Assembly: GCF_041381155.1 (NCBI RefSeq)
Contig: NC_091142.1
Coordinates: 31,671,528-31,735,527 of the forward strand
Direction of reading: 5' to 3'
Source of the DNA: Argopecten irradians
Lineage: Eukaryota > Mollusca > Bivalvia > Pectinida > Pectinidae
DNA length: 64,000 nt
Shown here piece after piece: positions 1 through 12,356 of this stretch. The notes under the pieces are model-generated. The model was not told the origin of the DNA, made no database searches, and saw only the letters and a program-made list of their open reading frames with translations. Numbering within the stretch: position 1 is the first letter of the stretch; every line of letters begins with the position of its first letter. A program made the position numbers and the translations under genes.

Positions 1-283
1 GAGTGCGCAAAAGTTCCTTGTGGCACAATCAGCAGCTTGTACTTTCGGTCCCACTTTATGTCAAAAACATTGGATGACCAAGTTAATTTGCTGTTATAAT
101 TAAACACCATCTGTCTTGTCATCGCCATCTTCATGTCCAGCTATTGGAAATTCTACGAAGGCTCAGCTAATTTTTGTAAAGATTTGCTATAGAGGTGCTT
201 ATGACTATCTTCGCAAGGATTTGTTTAATAGACGTTTCTCTCGGATGACTGCCGTAGTGATTTCGTTTAAATATCTTTTTTAT
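1..283. other. No gene recognised
   Basis: Unassigned AT-rich sequence before the first RepA tail. A 64-codon plus-strand frame begins here but runs into the RepA tail, and I see no domain or splice support for it. Confidence 0.4.
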
Positions 284-668
284 TGTTTGTTTGTTTGTTT
301 GATTAATTAACGTCCTATTAACAGCCAGGGTCATGTAAGGACGGCCTCCCATGTATGCTGTGTGTTGCGTGTATGTTGTGCGAGGTGCGTGTTTTGGGAG
401 ACTGCGGTATATTCATGTAGTGTCTTCTTGTATAGTGGAACTGTTGCCCTTTTTATAGTGCTGTATCACTGAAGCATGCTGCCGAAGACACCAAGCAACA
501 CACCCCACCCGGTCACATTATACTGACAACGGGGGGACCAGTCGTCCCACTCCCTGAATGCTGAGCGCTAAGCAGGAGCAGAAACTACCACTTTTATAGA
601 CTTCGGTCTGTCTCGGCCAGGGGACAGAACACAGAGCATTCCTCACAGGGGCGAACGCTCACTCAAGG
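284..668 (-). repeat. RepA retroposon, 3' part (minus)
   Basis: Reading the minus strand, this copy ends in a (CAAA)n tail, seen on the plus strand as (TTTG)n at about 284-302. It keeps the hairpin pair CGTCCT/AGGACG that marks the RepA 3' end. It is truncated at the sequence GAGCGTTCGCC that lies about 160 bp inside full-length copies. The next copy (757-1128) is cut at almost the same point and shares a variant GGGGGGACC stretch, so the two are probably tandem duplicates rather than independent insertions. Confidence 0.85.
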
Positions 669-756
669 TTATAATTTCCTTGCTGTGGTCAGTAAAAGAC
701 ATGTGTTTTATCATCCACATACATTAAATAGTTGCTGTCATATTAAGACATTTTTT

Positions 757-1128
757 TTGGTTAGATTAATTAACGTCCTATTAACACTATGGTCATGTAA
801 GGACGGCCTCCCCTGCATGCTGTGTGTTGCGTGTATGTTGTGAGAGGTGCGTGTTTTGGGAGACTGCAGTATTTTCATATTGTGTCTTCTTGTATAGTGG
901 AACTGTTGCCCTTTTTATAGTGCTGTATCACTGAAGCATGCTGCCGAAGACACCAAGCAACACACCCCACCCGGTCACATTATACTGACAACGGGGGGAC
1001 CAGTCGTCCCACTCCCTGAATGCTGAGCGCGAAACAGGAGCAGAAACTACCACTTTTATAGACTTCGGTCTGTCTCGGCCAGGGGACAGAACCCAGAGCA
1101 TTCCTCACAGGGGCGAACGCTCAACTCA
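757..1128 (-). repeat. RepA retroposon, 3' part (minus), near-duplicate
   Basis: Nearly identical to the copy at 284-668, with the same truncation point and the same private variants (a GGGGGGACC run and CTGAATGCTGAGCG). The tail is degraded to T8GGTTAGATTAATT. The head-to-tail order with the copies on either side suggests local duplication. Confidence 0.85.
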
Positions 1129-1135
1129 TGGTCAA

Positions 1136-1495
1136 AGTTTGTTTGTTTGATTTATTAACGTCCTATTAACAGCTATGGTCACGTAAGGACGGCCCCAATG
1201 TATGCGGTGTGTTGCGTGTATGTTGTTGCGAGGTGAATACTGGGAGACTGCGGTATGTTCGTGTTGTGTCTTCTTGTATAGTGGAACTGTTGCTCTTTTT
1301 ATAGTGCTATAACACTGAAGCATGCCGCCGAAGACACCAAGCAACATGGACAAAGTGAGGCGGTGCCAAGGAAGGCATTAGGAAAGATAAAGTCAGTTAG
1401 GAAGAAGGGAAAAGATAAAATTCTAATTTTAGTCGCCTTTTACGATCATGCAATAGGGGCAGCAGGTACAATTCTAACGCCCTACCTGCAGGGCG
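1136..1495 (-). repeat. RepA retroposon, internally deleted (minus)
   Basis: Both ends are present: the (TTTG)n tail at 1136 and the 5' end CCCTACCTGCAGGGCG at 1480-1495. About 170 bp is missing at 1345-1350, where CAAGCAAC runs directly into AAAGTGAGGCGG. It abuts an H1 fragment, so it probably inserted into that older H1 copy. Confidence 0.85.
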
Positions 1496-1862
1496 TATAG
1501 GAAAAACATATTTCTGAACATTATTTGCCAAATTTTCGTAGGAAATTAGTCAAACTGGATTAAAAATATTAGCCTAAGATATAGCATTTTAACATACATA
1601 TCCGTCCTCGATGACCCCCTGGGGGACCAGAGGGGCAGGACCAAACAGGATCAAAATGATTAAAATTTCAAAAAATACCTCTATGTTCATAGGTTTGTTG
1701 GAAGCAAATACTCTTCATAGTCTAAAAAGTCAAATTTATAAATCACTGAATAATTTCAAGGCCCAGCATATAGTGTTTATATCTCTTCAATTTGTTCTAT
1801 TACTTGTTTCATTATATATTCTTACTCAGGTGACCGTTAAGGCCCATGGGCCTCTTGTTTTC
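1496..1862 (+). repeat. H1 Helentron-like element, 3' end
   Basis: This is the last internal unit and terminus of family H1. It shows the GACCCCCTGGGGGACC box at 1612-1627, the subterminal CAGGTGACCG, the hairpin GGCCCATGGGCC and the terminus TCTTGTT at about 1856-1862. The 98-codon plus frame across it occurs in other H1 copies and is repeat-derived, not a gene. Confidence 0.85.
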
Positions 1863-2009
1863 AGTTTTTTTTTCCATTTTGAACAAAATGGTTATACAAA
1901 CTTTTAAATTTTGTTATTAACACAAAGTACACAACTTTTACAATTATTTTCAGTTCTATAATTCGTTTTATCTTTTATTACATGATTTTTTAACGATTTA
2001 GTCACTTTA

Positions 2010-2760
2010 AAGTGAAGACCTAAGATTTTCCCTCGCTACTCTGTGGGCTTGCTGTATGTCCCTAGTTAGGTTTGACACATATCGTCTGTATCCTCCGCCG
2101 GAGACGATACCCTAGGAAACATCAGCTGTTCTGGAATATTCACCTCTATTCCCAACATTAACATGTTAGGGGTAAATCCTGTACTCCGATTGACTGAAGA
2201 CCGGATTGCTCCAGCAATCTGCTGTATATGTTCATCCCATTTATTATGTTATTGCTTGGAAAGCAACGAACAGCGTCCATTAAGGTCCTGTTATACTGCT
2301 CTACTTTACCATTAGACGAGGGGCTATATGGTGTGGTTCTCGCTTTATGGATCTGTAACTCCTTGCAGAGAGCCTCAAACAGCTTGCTCTCAAAATTTCG
2401 CCCTTGATCCGAAAACAAATGGAATGGGTAACCAAACCGAGAGAAGAACTCGTCTATAGCGGCTTTCGCAGTAACCTCAGCCTTTAGTGATGGTAATGGA
2501 ACATATTCAACCCACTTAGTGAATTGGTCGACCATCATTAGACAATGTTGATTCCCGTTGGAGGTTTTGGGTAGAGGACCCAAAAATGTATGTGCACTCT
2601 TTACATTGGTGCTCCTGCCTGGTATTCCGTGAGTGGGACACTTTCGTAACACTTGTTCTTTTTGTTACGATTACAGGTATCGCATGACAACATGTATGAC
2701 TCCAAAGTGTATCCAGAAGAATTTCTCCTTAATTTTTGCCTTAGTCCTGTGTTGCTCGCT
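2010..2760 (-). pseudogene. Gypsy-type integrase remnant
   Basis: The longest intact minus frame (2158-2652) encodes an rve-type integrase core. It has a first Asp in MMVDQFTKW, a second Asp in LFSDQGRNFES and a Glu in SSNGKVEQYNRTL, which form the DDE triad of Ty3/gypsy integrases. The frame shifts after MDAVRCF near 2270. The C-terminal part continues in another frame (WDEHIQQIAGAIRSS, then TGFTPNMLMLG) down to about 2100. Upstream, at 2655-2700, a third frame retains the CDTCNRNKK part of the HHCC zinc finger. Several frameshifts make this a decayed copy. No LTRs were found nearby. Confidence 0.85.
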
Positions 2761-2817
2761 CGGCCTCTTGGTCAAAACAAACAAACTTTTTGTGGATCAC
2801 TTGACCCCAGCTGTTAA

Positions 2818-3386
2818 AGGGACAATTCATTTTACGAGAACATTAAAATTTGTATATATATCGGAAAACCCCCAGTTCTAATGGAAATTAGATCAGTCGG
2901 TTTTACTGTGATATGTCAGAAAATCCCATGGTGGTGAAATGCGTGTGAAATGTTCAAACTCAGTCGCTGTCCGCCATTACACATTATGGTCGAATGTCTT
3001 GTATGCCGAACCCAGTCCCTTGCTCGTAGAGTAATGCTACTTTTGTCTAGAACAGCTCAAATCGCTCTGACAGAAGTGTGTTTACCTTATTAGGTGAATT
3101 GCCTTGCCTAAAAAATCATTATATCACCTCCACAGTGGTTATGTAGTTCATTTGTTTAACGTGCGTGACTTTGGCTCGGATATTGGTACAGCGTACATAT
3201 TGTACCTGCTTAATCGTATTGATCAACGATTTGTAATTACAACGGTATCAATTAAAATACTAAACAATGACGTGGAATTTGTCAATATCTTATGTTATGT
3301 GTTTCATAAGAAATGTAGAACAATACATTTATGCCATATTTTGCTTCTTGGTTATGTAAAAGAATTAGCGTGAGTGAATTGTCCCT
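2818..3386. mobile_element. MITE with TTAA duplication
   Basis: A 569 bp element bounded by inverted AGGGACAATTCA (2818-2829) and TGAATTGTCCCT (3375-3386). It is flanked exactly by TTAA at 2814-2817 and 3387-3390. A TTAA duplication is typical of piggyBac and Kolobok transposons, and a terminus beginning AGG fits Kolobok somewhat better. There is no transposase; the short frames inside are not recognised. Confidence 0.75.
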
Positions 3387-3555
3387 TTAAACAGCTCAGA
3401 ACAGACAAATAAGATAAATATAAATTTACAGCATTTATTCACAAACAAGATCAACACATGGACAATGTGGAAATTACCCCTAATGCCTCATTGTTTACCC
3501 ATTGAAATCTACATATAGAAGTAAGGCACAGTCACAGCAGCTCTGGGATTTATTT

Positions 3556-3690
3556 ACCTGGCTACCTTTGGAAACAGAATGCCGATCTGAGCTTGTATTC
3601 ACAGCCTTTTATACACTGCGAGTGACGTCACACCATCTACTGACGTCACACTTGTAACCTCATAGGTTTCCGCTCTTCGCTCGCCCTCGA
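3556..3690 (-). promoter_or_regulatory. Promoter-like dispersed repeat, minus copy
   Basis: The inverted partner of 4165-4303. On the minus strand it carries two TGACGTCA cAMP-response-type palindromes, then TATAAAAGG about 20 bp further on. The order CRE, CRE, TATA box resembles an RNA polymerase II promoter or an LTR U3 region. I see no attached gene. A pair of inserted solo promoters or LTR fragments is the simplest reading. Confidence 0.5.
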
Positions 3691-3845
3691 TCATATCAGC
3701 CTATCAGCGTCGTCGTAACAACAGTTAGGCAAACACTGTTGCGTCCCGGCGAAGTATCAAGGAACAGCTCTCTCGCTTTAAGTGTAAACTACAGCTATTT
3801 TCCAAAGAAATATAGACTATTAGACCATAAATATGTTTAATAGGT

Positions 3846-4485
3846 ATGAATATGCTACTACAGTTTGGAGTCTACTGCTACTTAAGGATATTCAGCAACT
3901 AGAAAATGTGCAACGTCGGGCCACCAAACTAGTAAAAGGACTTTCCGACTAACCCTATTCAAACCGATTACGTCAACTTGGATTACCATCTTTGGAGTAC
4001 AAACGTAAAAGAGCTGATGTTTTACAAGTATTCATAATTATTAATGAAATTGACATAACCAGTGATAGAGACCGAAGCATGCTGACCAAACAAGACCATT
4101 ACAGAACAAGGGGACACAATAAATATCTTGTATGCCGAACCCAGGTGAATTTAAGTATTAAGTATTAAGCGAAGAGCGGAAACCTATGAGGTTACAAATG
4201 TGACGTCAGTAGATGGTGTGACGACACTCGCAGTGTATAAAAGGCTGTGAATACAAGCTCAGATCGGCATTCTGTTTCCTAAGGTAGCTAGGTAAATAAC
4301 TGGAAATACTGAAACCTCATACGAGACTTAACATTCGGAAACATTCATTTGCAATAAGAGTGATAAACGACTGGAACTCCCTACCTGCGGAAATTGTGAA
4401 TGCCGAGTCGGTGAACAGATTCAAGACCCTCATAAACACTTATTGGAAGAACTACGACATTAAGTTTTATCCTAGCTGTTATTGA
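3846..4485 (+). pseudogene. CR1-like LINE reverse transcriptase C-terminus, interrupted
   Basis: Plus-strand translation gives the C-terminal RT region of a non-LTR retrotransposon of the CR1/Jockey type: LENVQRRATKLVKGL near 3900, then LRQLGLPSLEYKRKRAD near 3970-4020, with FAIRVINDWNSLP at about 4348-4388 and a stop at 4483-4485. A stop after GLSD and a foreign 175 bp segment at about 4121-4296 break the frame. That segment is the promoter-like repeat. It is bordered by TAAATA on both sides, consistent with a short target duplication. Confidence 0.8.
4165..4303 (+). promoter_or_regulatory. Promoter-like dispersed repeat, plus copy
   Basis: About 135 bp, inverted relative to 3556-3690. It has TGACGTCA, then GTGTATAAAAGGCTG about 45 bp downstream. 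It interrupts a LINE and shares the sequence CTTGTATGCCGAACCCAG with 2998-3015 inside the TTAA MITE. Confidence 0.5.
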
Positions 4486-4629
4486 AGACATTACTATAAG
4501 CAGGCTAAACAAGGGACCTATAGTGTATATATTGTATATATGGTATATAACTGGATGTGCTCAATATTTCATTAGTTCAAGTTTTTGAGTTTTGCGCAAA
4601 TATAATAATGATTATGTACAGACTATATA

Positions 4630-7600
4630 GGCCATGGGCTAGGAGGGTCCCACATGCACCCCTCCCTAAACCTCCGAACCAATATTTTTCTTAACCCTTA
4701 TGACCCACTGATCACAAATCAAAATGTTAACATTGCATAAGTTGGGATAAACTTCCGGTTATGACGTCATCAAGATGGCCGCCATCTCAAATTTCACTAA
4801 AAAATGAAAAATAGTCATAACATTGACATTTTTCCACCGAAGTAGACAAATGAGGTATCAAAATGACCACGATAGAACACTTAAAACATGCCAGGACCAA
4901 ATAATCAAATATATGTAGTGATTTTTACGCAGGAAGTGAAAAAATAGGATTTTAAGCTCAAAAATGGTAATTTTTTAGTAAATTTTTCATATTTTGCTTG
5001 ACGCAGCAAAAACGTTTTCCAACAGCAAACTATTATTTCTAATTAGTTTTTTGTCCACTAATAAATCAGTTTAAATAAAAACAAGAGAAAAACAATGTTA
5101 ACATTGTATAAATTCCGGTTATGACGTCATCAAGATGGCCGCCATCACGAATTTCACTGAAAAATGAAAAATATTCATAACATTGACATTTTTCAACTGA
5201 AGTAGACAAATGAGGTATCAAAATGACCACAATAGAACAACAAGTACATATCAGGACCAAAACATCCAATATATGTAGCAATTTGTTCGTAGGAAATGAA
5301 AAAAATAAGATTTTAAACTCAAAAATGGTAATTTTTCAGCAAATTTTTCATATTTGTCTTCATGCAGCAAAAATGTTTCCCAAGAACAAATCATTACTCG
5401 TAATTAGTTATTTGATCTCTTATCAATCAATAAATCAATGAAAACACCAACAAAAATTAAGATATAAAGAAATGCAAAAGATAATTATTGTTATACCCTC
5501 ATTAAGTTTACAAAACATCACCAGGTGCGTATAATGGGCATATGCTATTTTTCGAACTCGACATCGCTGACGCTGACCAGCGTCTCAAAAATAATTATTA
5601 CAGCACAACACCTACTGATAGAGTAACAAATGTAACCTAAGCCTGTGTTTCTGTTTATATCATTTTCCAGAACGTTTGTGTCTTTGAAAATGAGAACATT
5701 CATTGTTTATTTCCTATGCATAGCATAGGCAAAATGTTAGATGGTTACTACAGTGTCACATATTTCTTTCACTGGTTCTTAATGATAAACATTATCATTG
5801 CACGTGCTTTCTCGCCTCACTGCTCCATCCACTGAAGAGACTCGGCATGTCTGGTAGCTTGTAGTCCAAATTATCAGAATAATCGAGATATCGGTATCAA
5901 ATTCGTCGAAAGCCATAGCGTTGTCTTCAATGTCGATGAGCTGATGTGACAGTACATTACCAGTGTTGTTCTAGCCTGTCATCTTTCATAACCCATCCTT
6001 GGTCAGAGTTCATATCAGGAACAATAGGTTCAGAGATGTGGAATCTCCCTCAGATTCTAACATATCGTATATACTGTTCCAGACTTCTTCGGCATAATGG
6101 AAATTACACCAGATCCACATTATTCGAATGGTGGAATTAGTTCTCCTTAGCACATAGCTCCATAATTTGTATGAAGTACCATTCATTAATCTAGTGGACC
6201 CTCGTGCGCCCATAAATGGCACAGGTGATATCATCGAGGTCATTAATGAGGCCTTTAATGTTAAATGTTTTTCATTGGTCTGACTTTTCCCACTCCCTTG
6301 AAGGTGCTGGTTGTGGCACATCTGGTGTATGCGTAAAGAGACCATTGAAGACTCACCAGAAATAAAATTTTCTACAGTGCTTTTCAGACTTGGCAAATAG
6401 TGGAACTTCACTGCAGACCTCATTTATTACCTCAAAGAATCCGCCTGTGCCATCTATGGTCACTGAAGGTTCACAAAAATGGGGAATTGTGCTTCATACG
6501 AAATAAGGAGGAACCAGCTCAATCCTTCGCAGAATGTGGATCTTGATAGTCTGGAACATCATTTACGATGTTTTAAATCACTAGGTTGGTAATAGGAAGA
6601 GCTCCTACATCCCTGACACTGATTGTTTCTATGTTAACTCTGGCCCATGGACGGTTGACAAGCTAACAACCACGATGGCAATCCCCGGTAATGTAATGTC
6701 ACATCAGCTCATCGCTATCGAAGACAAAGAAACTAGTGAAAGAAATATGTGACACTGTTAAAGTAACCATCTGACATTTCCTGACGTTATACACAGGAAC
6801 TAACAATGATTGCGCTTCATTCTATAAAGGGCACAAAACGTTTCTGGTAAGAGTGGTTCATGAGGTATTGCGGTATGACAGAATTACCAGTCAAATTTTA
6901 AATATGATCCCTTAAATCGCGATTAGTTGTCATCTTTTGCTGTAAATACATTCAGTTCTGAGACGCTACAATGTAAGTACAAATCATTGTCGAAAACATG
7001 GAAAGCGAATTATTCATTGAAGTCTCACGTAGCTATTTTATCTCAACCTAAAAACTCACTATGTGAAGATTTTAAATTTCCAATACGCACACTCATTATA
7101 TTCAGCATATTCCTAAGAAGAACACCCAGGAAAACTGGTCGTCTCGGCGTTTTGAGGAAAAATGATTACTTATCACTATCATATGACCTGTATACGCAAA
7201 CGGGTGGATGCTTTGGTTAAACCAAAGGATGGTATAACAATATTTCTCTTTTTGCATTTCTATATATTTTGTTGTTGTTTTTACTGAATTGACAAGAGAA
7301 GTCAAATAACTGGTTACGATCAATAATAATTGTTGGGAAACATTTTTGCTGCATGAAGACAAATATGAAAAATTTGCTGAAAAATCACCATTTTTTTGAG
7401 CTTAAAATCATATTTTTTTCATTTCCTACGTACAAATCGCTACATATCTTGGATGATTTGGTCCTGATATGTATTTGTTGTTCTATTGTGGTCATTTTGA
7501 TACCTCATTTGTCTACTTCAGTTGAAAAATGCCAAATGTTATGAATATTATTCATTAGTTTTAGTGAAATTCGTGATGGCGGCCATCTTGATGACGTCAT

Positions 7601-8096
7601 AACGGAACTTATACAATGTTAACATTGTTTTTTTTTCCTTGTTTTTGTTTAAACTGATTTATAAGTGGACAAAAAATAATTAGAAATAATAGTTTGCGGT
7701 TGGAAAACGTTTTTTTGTTGCGTCAAGCACAATATGAAAAATTTACTAAAAAATTACCATTTTTGAGCTTGAAATCCTATTTTTTCACTTCCTGCGTAAA
7801 AATCACTACATATATTTGGTTATTTGGTCCTGATATGTTTTTAGTGTTTTATTGTGGTCATTTCGATACCTCATTTGTCTACTTCGGTTGAAAAATGTCA
7901 ATGTTATGACTATTTTTCATTTTTTAGTGAAATTTGAGATGGCGGCCATCTTGATGACGTCATAACTGGAAGTTTATCCCAACTTATGCAATGTTAACAT
8001 TTTGATTTGTGATCAGTGGGTCATAAAGGTTAAGAAAAATATTGGTTCGGAGGTTTGGGGGGGGGGGTGCATGTGGGACCCTCCTAGCCCATGGCC
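4630..8096. mobile_element. Foldback element with ~870 bp inverted arms
   Basis: The arms are about 4630-5503 and 7229-8096 in inverted orientation. They begin GGCCATGGGCTAGGAGGGTC and end with its complement, flanked by TA on both sides (4628-4629 and 8097-8098). Each arm holds two tandem copies of a ~370 bp unit containing ATGACGTCAT next to AAGATGGCCGCCAT. The 1.7 kb centre has a second, inner inverted repeat (about 5721-5785 against 6728-6795). No transposase is recognised. The minus frame at 6010-6423 (137 codons) is open but matches nothing I know and may be a transposase relic. Confidence 0.8.
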
Positions 8097-10723
8097 TAAT
8101 AGATTTAGGTGGTCAAGAAGCTTTGCTTAAAATAGACCGAAATCTGGTATATATCTGGTATGTGTAACACGATTATGAATCGTACCTTGTTACATATTTT
8201 TACCGTCAATGCGTATTATGAATATTATTAGTGGTGTAGGTACTTAGTTTGCTGTCGTCTGCCTGACAGTTCACAGCGCGCCATATTATTTACAATCTCG
8301 GACAAGCGGTTAGTAAACAAACTGTTCTGCCGTGTATGTAACATTGCCCCCTTCTTAAGAGTCGGCTTTAGTCCTCCAAAGAGGTAAGTTGTAAATATTA
8401 TTCACAAACTTAACCTTCCTTGCCTGCACAAGTAGACTGTCGTACGTATGTACTTCCAGCCGGTATTAAGTGACCGTTCACCTATTCACCGTTTTTGAAA
8501 TCTGCTGTCGCATGCATATATTCTTCTTCACTCTGTAATCTGCCCAAGCGAAATCGATGTGCAGCTTGGTATTTATCGTAGTAAATCCACGTTCTAATAG
8601 AAAATGGATATATCTACTGATGCACATGTTTATACATGTTAAGGTATACTTTCTATTTCATTGGATTATACAATCACAATATTTGAACATAAATACATGT
8701 AGGCCTAATTTTCAACATTGATATAGGTTTTGATATCAAGAGTTAACATGTACATGTATAACATGTAGATATATCTATTTGTAGGGCAAGAAAAACTTTA
8801 ATAAAATTTTAAAATTTCATATTTAATTATGATTTTTTTCTTTAACAAATCCTGACCATATTATATTCACAGTAGTACATGAATATTCCATTACAAAATG
8901 TATGGTCTCGCACACACATTCCATAAGAATGTTTGGATTGAAATTATTTAAATATTTACATTTAGATATGATTTCTCTACTCACCGCTCATGACAGTCAT
9001 GTCACAGTGCACCTCAATGCATACAAAAAATCTTGCATTCCCATGCATCGATCCATACCTAGCATCCCAATGCATTAATATTCATAGTCTGGTACTGTTC
9101 ATCATAAAAAACAGTACTGGTACAGTACAGTTTCTGACAATTCCTTAAAATTCAAAAGTTTTTCAACTATTAAGCAAAACTTGAACACTGCCACGGGTTA
9201 AAACACTCGCGGTTAATAACATTATTAACTGCTATTAACTTAACAATAATAGTAACACACTCAAAAAATCACTTTTGTTCAGTAGTGAACAAATTTTCTT
9301 AATGTGTAAGTTAGCCTCCAAGCCAAAATACTCAGCATCTTGGCATTATACAATGTGCTATGAATTAGTATGATATTCCACAATTTGGGGTATCAAACTC
9401 TTTAAAAACTATAAAACTGGAAGCTCTATCTAATCTGTAACATGGCATGCTTACATGCAATATTCGCCAGGTAATTAAATTACATTAAATGTACAAAAAT
9501 GAACATTAGTTCATCTAATTTAACTGCATTCCCTTGATTCCGCTTTCCCGATATCTTAGCTGTATTATTGCAAGTAATTATTATCAGGAACTGGTACTTA
9601 TTTTATATAGTAGTACATAATAATATTACAACTTTCTGCATTCATTTTCAGTCGTCCCAAGACTTGGTGAGGGATTAATCATTTACTGCTCAGGTTTTGC
9701 TACGTTGATCTAAAGCTGGTGTACAGGTAATTTGTATCAGAAACCTCAGGAATGCGCTTGGTTTGTATTGTGTACTCTCCATAAGCTTAAAGCTATATAT
9801 AATGTTACAAGCAAGAATAACAGAAATGAGAAACCAGCAGCTAAATTCAAAACACAATCTAATTATATATACAATATTATACAGAGATGGTTTACAATAT
9901 CTAAAGTAATTGGTGGTGGTATAAGAGTAATACGATGATTTAAAGTGTTACTTATCTGTATGCGAATGTCCTGGTATAATCCTTGATCCTTCCAGGTTTT
10001 CAAATTAACAATAATCACAAATCCAGGAGGAAAATGAATATCCACAGATAATTTGTAAAGTTCCAGGTAGTATGAATAAATCCACACAAAGTGTTGTAAT
10101 AATCCACAGATAAAGTCACAATAGCTCTCCCAATAGAATCTAATATGGCACTGTACAATTCTTGATATGTCTCATTACAGGTCTCATTACAGTTCTGATT
10201 AGCTTTGGACAGTTGGAGTATATATAGCTAAACCCTAGTTCAAGAATATTGGAGAACCTTCTACTTCTAGAAATATCTAACTAAAAACAGTAAACAAATA
10301 AACACACAGAACTTTCTGGAAATAGATAATTCTAGATCTCTACTTAAAATCAACATGTTTACAAACAAGTATGTTTATACATGATATTATTCTAGAAAGT
10401 TCTATAGCCTATATTAATGATATGACCTTTTTAGGATGTATTGATAATAAAGCTATAGGAGTTATCTCCCTTATCTCATAACTACATGTATTTAGTGTCA
10501 TACATAACAATAATAAAAGTTTAACTATTTTTTATCAAAAATGTCTTTTGACTACAATATACATGTACTAAATACTCTCCGTCTATCTTGAGTTACATGT
10601 ATGTGTATATCTTAATATTAAAAATCATAATTTACACACTTCACAAATCAAACAAAACTAGTGGTTATGCAGCATAATTAACTTGTGACTTTCTATTAGT
10701 TCTCAGATATATTCCCTGGTAAG
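8097..10723. other. Non-coding stretch, no gene recognised
   Basis: AT-rich sequence with no frame above 75 codons and no domain. It holds short local repeats of AATGCAT/TGCAT type near 9018-9075. I see no convincing promoter, RNA or TE end. Confidence 0.4.
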
Positions 10724-10733
10724 TAATTATATT

Positions 10734-11125
10734 CAATCTGATTAAAATACAGATCCGTACTACGTTAGATAAGAGGATCTGAGAAAATCTCATTAGGGGT
10801 CATATACAGGTGAACTTTTTAAATGGCCAATGAAAATTGCTGCTGGCAAAATTTTGACAGTGAATTTCAGGGGGCGAAATAGTTTGAAAATTTGTCAGAA
10901 TTATTTCCGTGTATGTAGTCATCTCGCCCAAAGAGCAAAATACAGCTAATCGTATTGGTATGTTGGGGCGAAATGGCGTTCTCAACTGACAGAACAAAGT
11001 GCAGAAAATGCATTGATCTGAACTACACGTGGTATCAAGGTCATCCGAACAGGCCCCTTAATCGGATTTTCTCAGATCCTCTTTTGAACGGATTGGTTAT
11101 AAGGATCTGTATTTCAATCAGATTG
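10734..11125. mobile_element. TIR MITE with 10-bp target duplication
   Basis: A 392 bp element with ~60 bp imperfect terminal inverted repeats, beginning CAATCTGATTAAAATACAGA and ending with the matching complement. It is flanked by a perfect direct repeat TAATTATATT (10724-10733 and 11126-11135). A 9-11 bp duplication with long TIRs points to a Mutator-like (MULE) non-autonomous element. It has no coding capacity. Confidence 0.8.
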
Positions 11126-11407
11126 TAATTATATTATAACTTTAAGTGTAAATATACACCCATATGAAAATTCAGGATCATATTACACATAAATTATATA
11201 TATTAGGTATGAGAAGTGAAGGGTATAGCTAGTAGAGTAGTGATGTTGCAAGAGACTAAAATTGGCCTAAATTATTAAATATGACTTATGACTTGTAGTT
11301 GCATTAATTTTCCTTTTGTTGATTATCTTCCAGAATGGATGAAGTCCTCGTTTCCAGGATCTTGTGGAGGTCATGCAGTTTCGTAGACTTCAGCTTCCAG
11401 CTGGAGC

Positions 11408-11940
11408 GGTCCTGCAGGTAGGGCGTTAGAATTGTACCTGCTGCCCCTATTGCATGATCGTAAAAGGCGACTAAATTTAGGATCTTATCTTTTCTCCTCT
11501 TCCTAACTGACTTTATCTTTCCTAATGCCTCCCTTGGCACCGCCTCGCTTTTGGCCTTGAGTTGAGCGTTCGCCCCTGTGAGGAAGGCTCTGGGTTCTGT
11601 CCCCTGGTCGAGACACACCAAAGTCTATAAAAGTGGTAGTTTCTGCACCTGCTTAGCGCTCAGCATACAGGGAGTGGGACGACTGGTTCGCCCGTTGTCA
11701 GTATAATGTGACCGGGTGGGGTATGTTGCTTGGTGTCTTCGGCGGCATGCTTCAGTGAAATAGCACTATAAAAAGGGCAATAAATCCACTATACAGGAAG
11801 ACAAAACATGAATGTACCGCAGTCTCCCAAAACACGCACCTCGCACAACATACACGCAACACACCGCATGCATGGGAGGCCGTCCTTACATGAGCATAAC
11901 TGTTAATAGGACGTTAATTAATTAAACAAACAAACAAACA
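11408..11940 (+). mobile_element. RepA retroposon, full length, with TSD
   Basis: A complete reference copy of 533 bp. The 5' end is GGTCCTGCAGGTAGGGCG, with a stem GCAGGTA...TACCTGC just inside. The 3' end carries the stem CGTCCT...AGGACG, then TTAATTAATT(AAAC)n. It is flanked by perfect 12-bp repeats TCCAGCTGGAGC at 11,396-11,407 and 11,941-11,952. The TSD, the A-rich simple tail and frequent 5' truncation of other copies indicate target-primed reverse transcription, as for SINEs and LINEs. No RT is encoded, so it is non-autonomous. Confidence 0.9.
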
Positions 11941-12255
11941 TCCAGCTGGAGCTCCCTAAGTTGTCCAGTACTACTTGATAGTGTCTCCACAAGGATCCTG
12001 GTACGGTTCCTATAATAATTTTATATGGTCCTAAAGTGTGTGCTGTCTCTGTCGATGAAATAAATATACACTCCTTCAACGCAATTTGAGGTTTAATTCC
12101 AATGTTCTTTTGCACCATCCGGTGTAGTAAACTATTCGGCACATCAGCATTGATGAGCAAGGGTTGAAGCTGATATCTCGTACCTTTCCCCCCAACATTG
12201 ATAATAATCCATCTTGCGGTCTTTATTTTCGTTCCCTTCTGTCCTGCTCCTTCTG

Positions 12256-12356
12256 TTGTTATCACTTCCATTACTTCTGCTACTTCTTCTACTACTACTA
12301 CTTCTACTCCTACTACTATTACTGCTGCTACTTCTCCTACTATTGCTACTTAGGCT
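12256..12356. repeat. Imperfect trinucleotide (TAC/TTC) tract
   Basis: A low-complexity run of ACT, TCT and GCT triplets. On the minus strand it encodes a Ser/Arg-rich stretch. The long poly-Leu plus-strand frame over it is an artefact of the same repeat. Confidence 0.8.

Noticed and set aside
4723..8000. Foldback arms as an assembly inversion artefact
   Set aside because: The arms differ at many positions and have TA flanks, which fits an aged element better than a mis-joined read.
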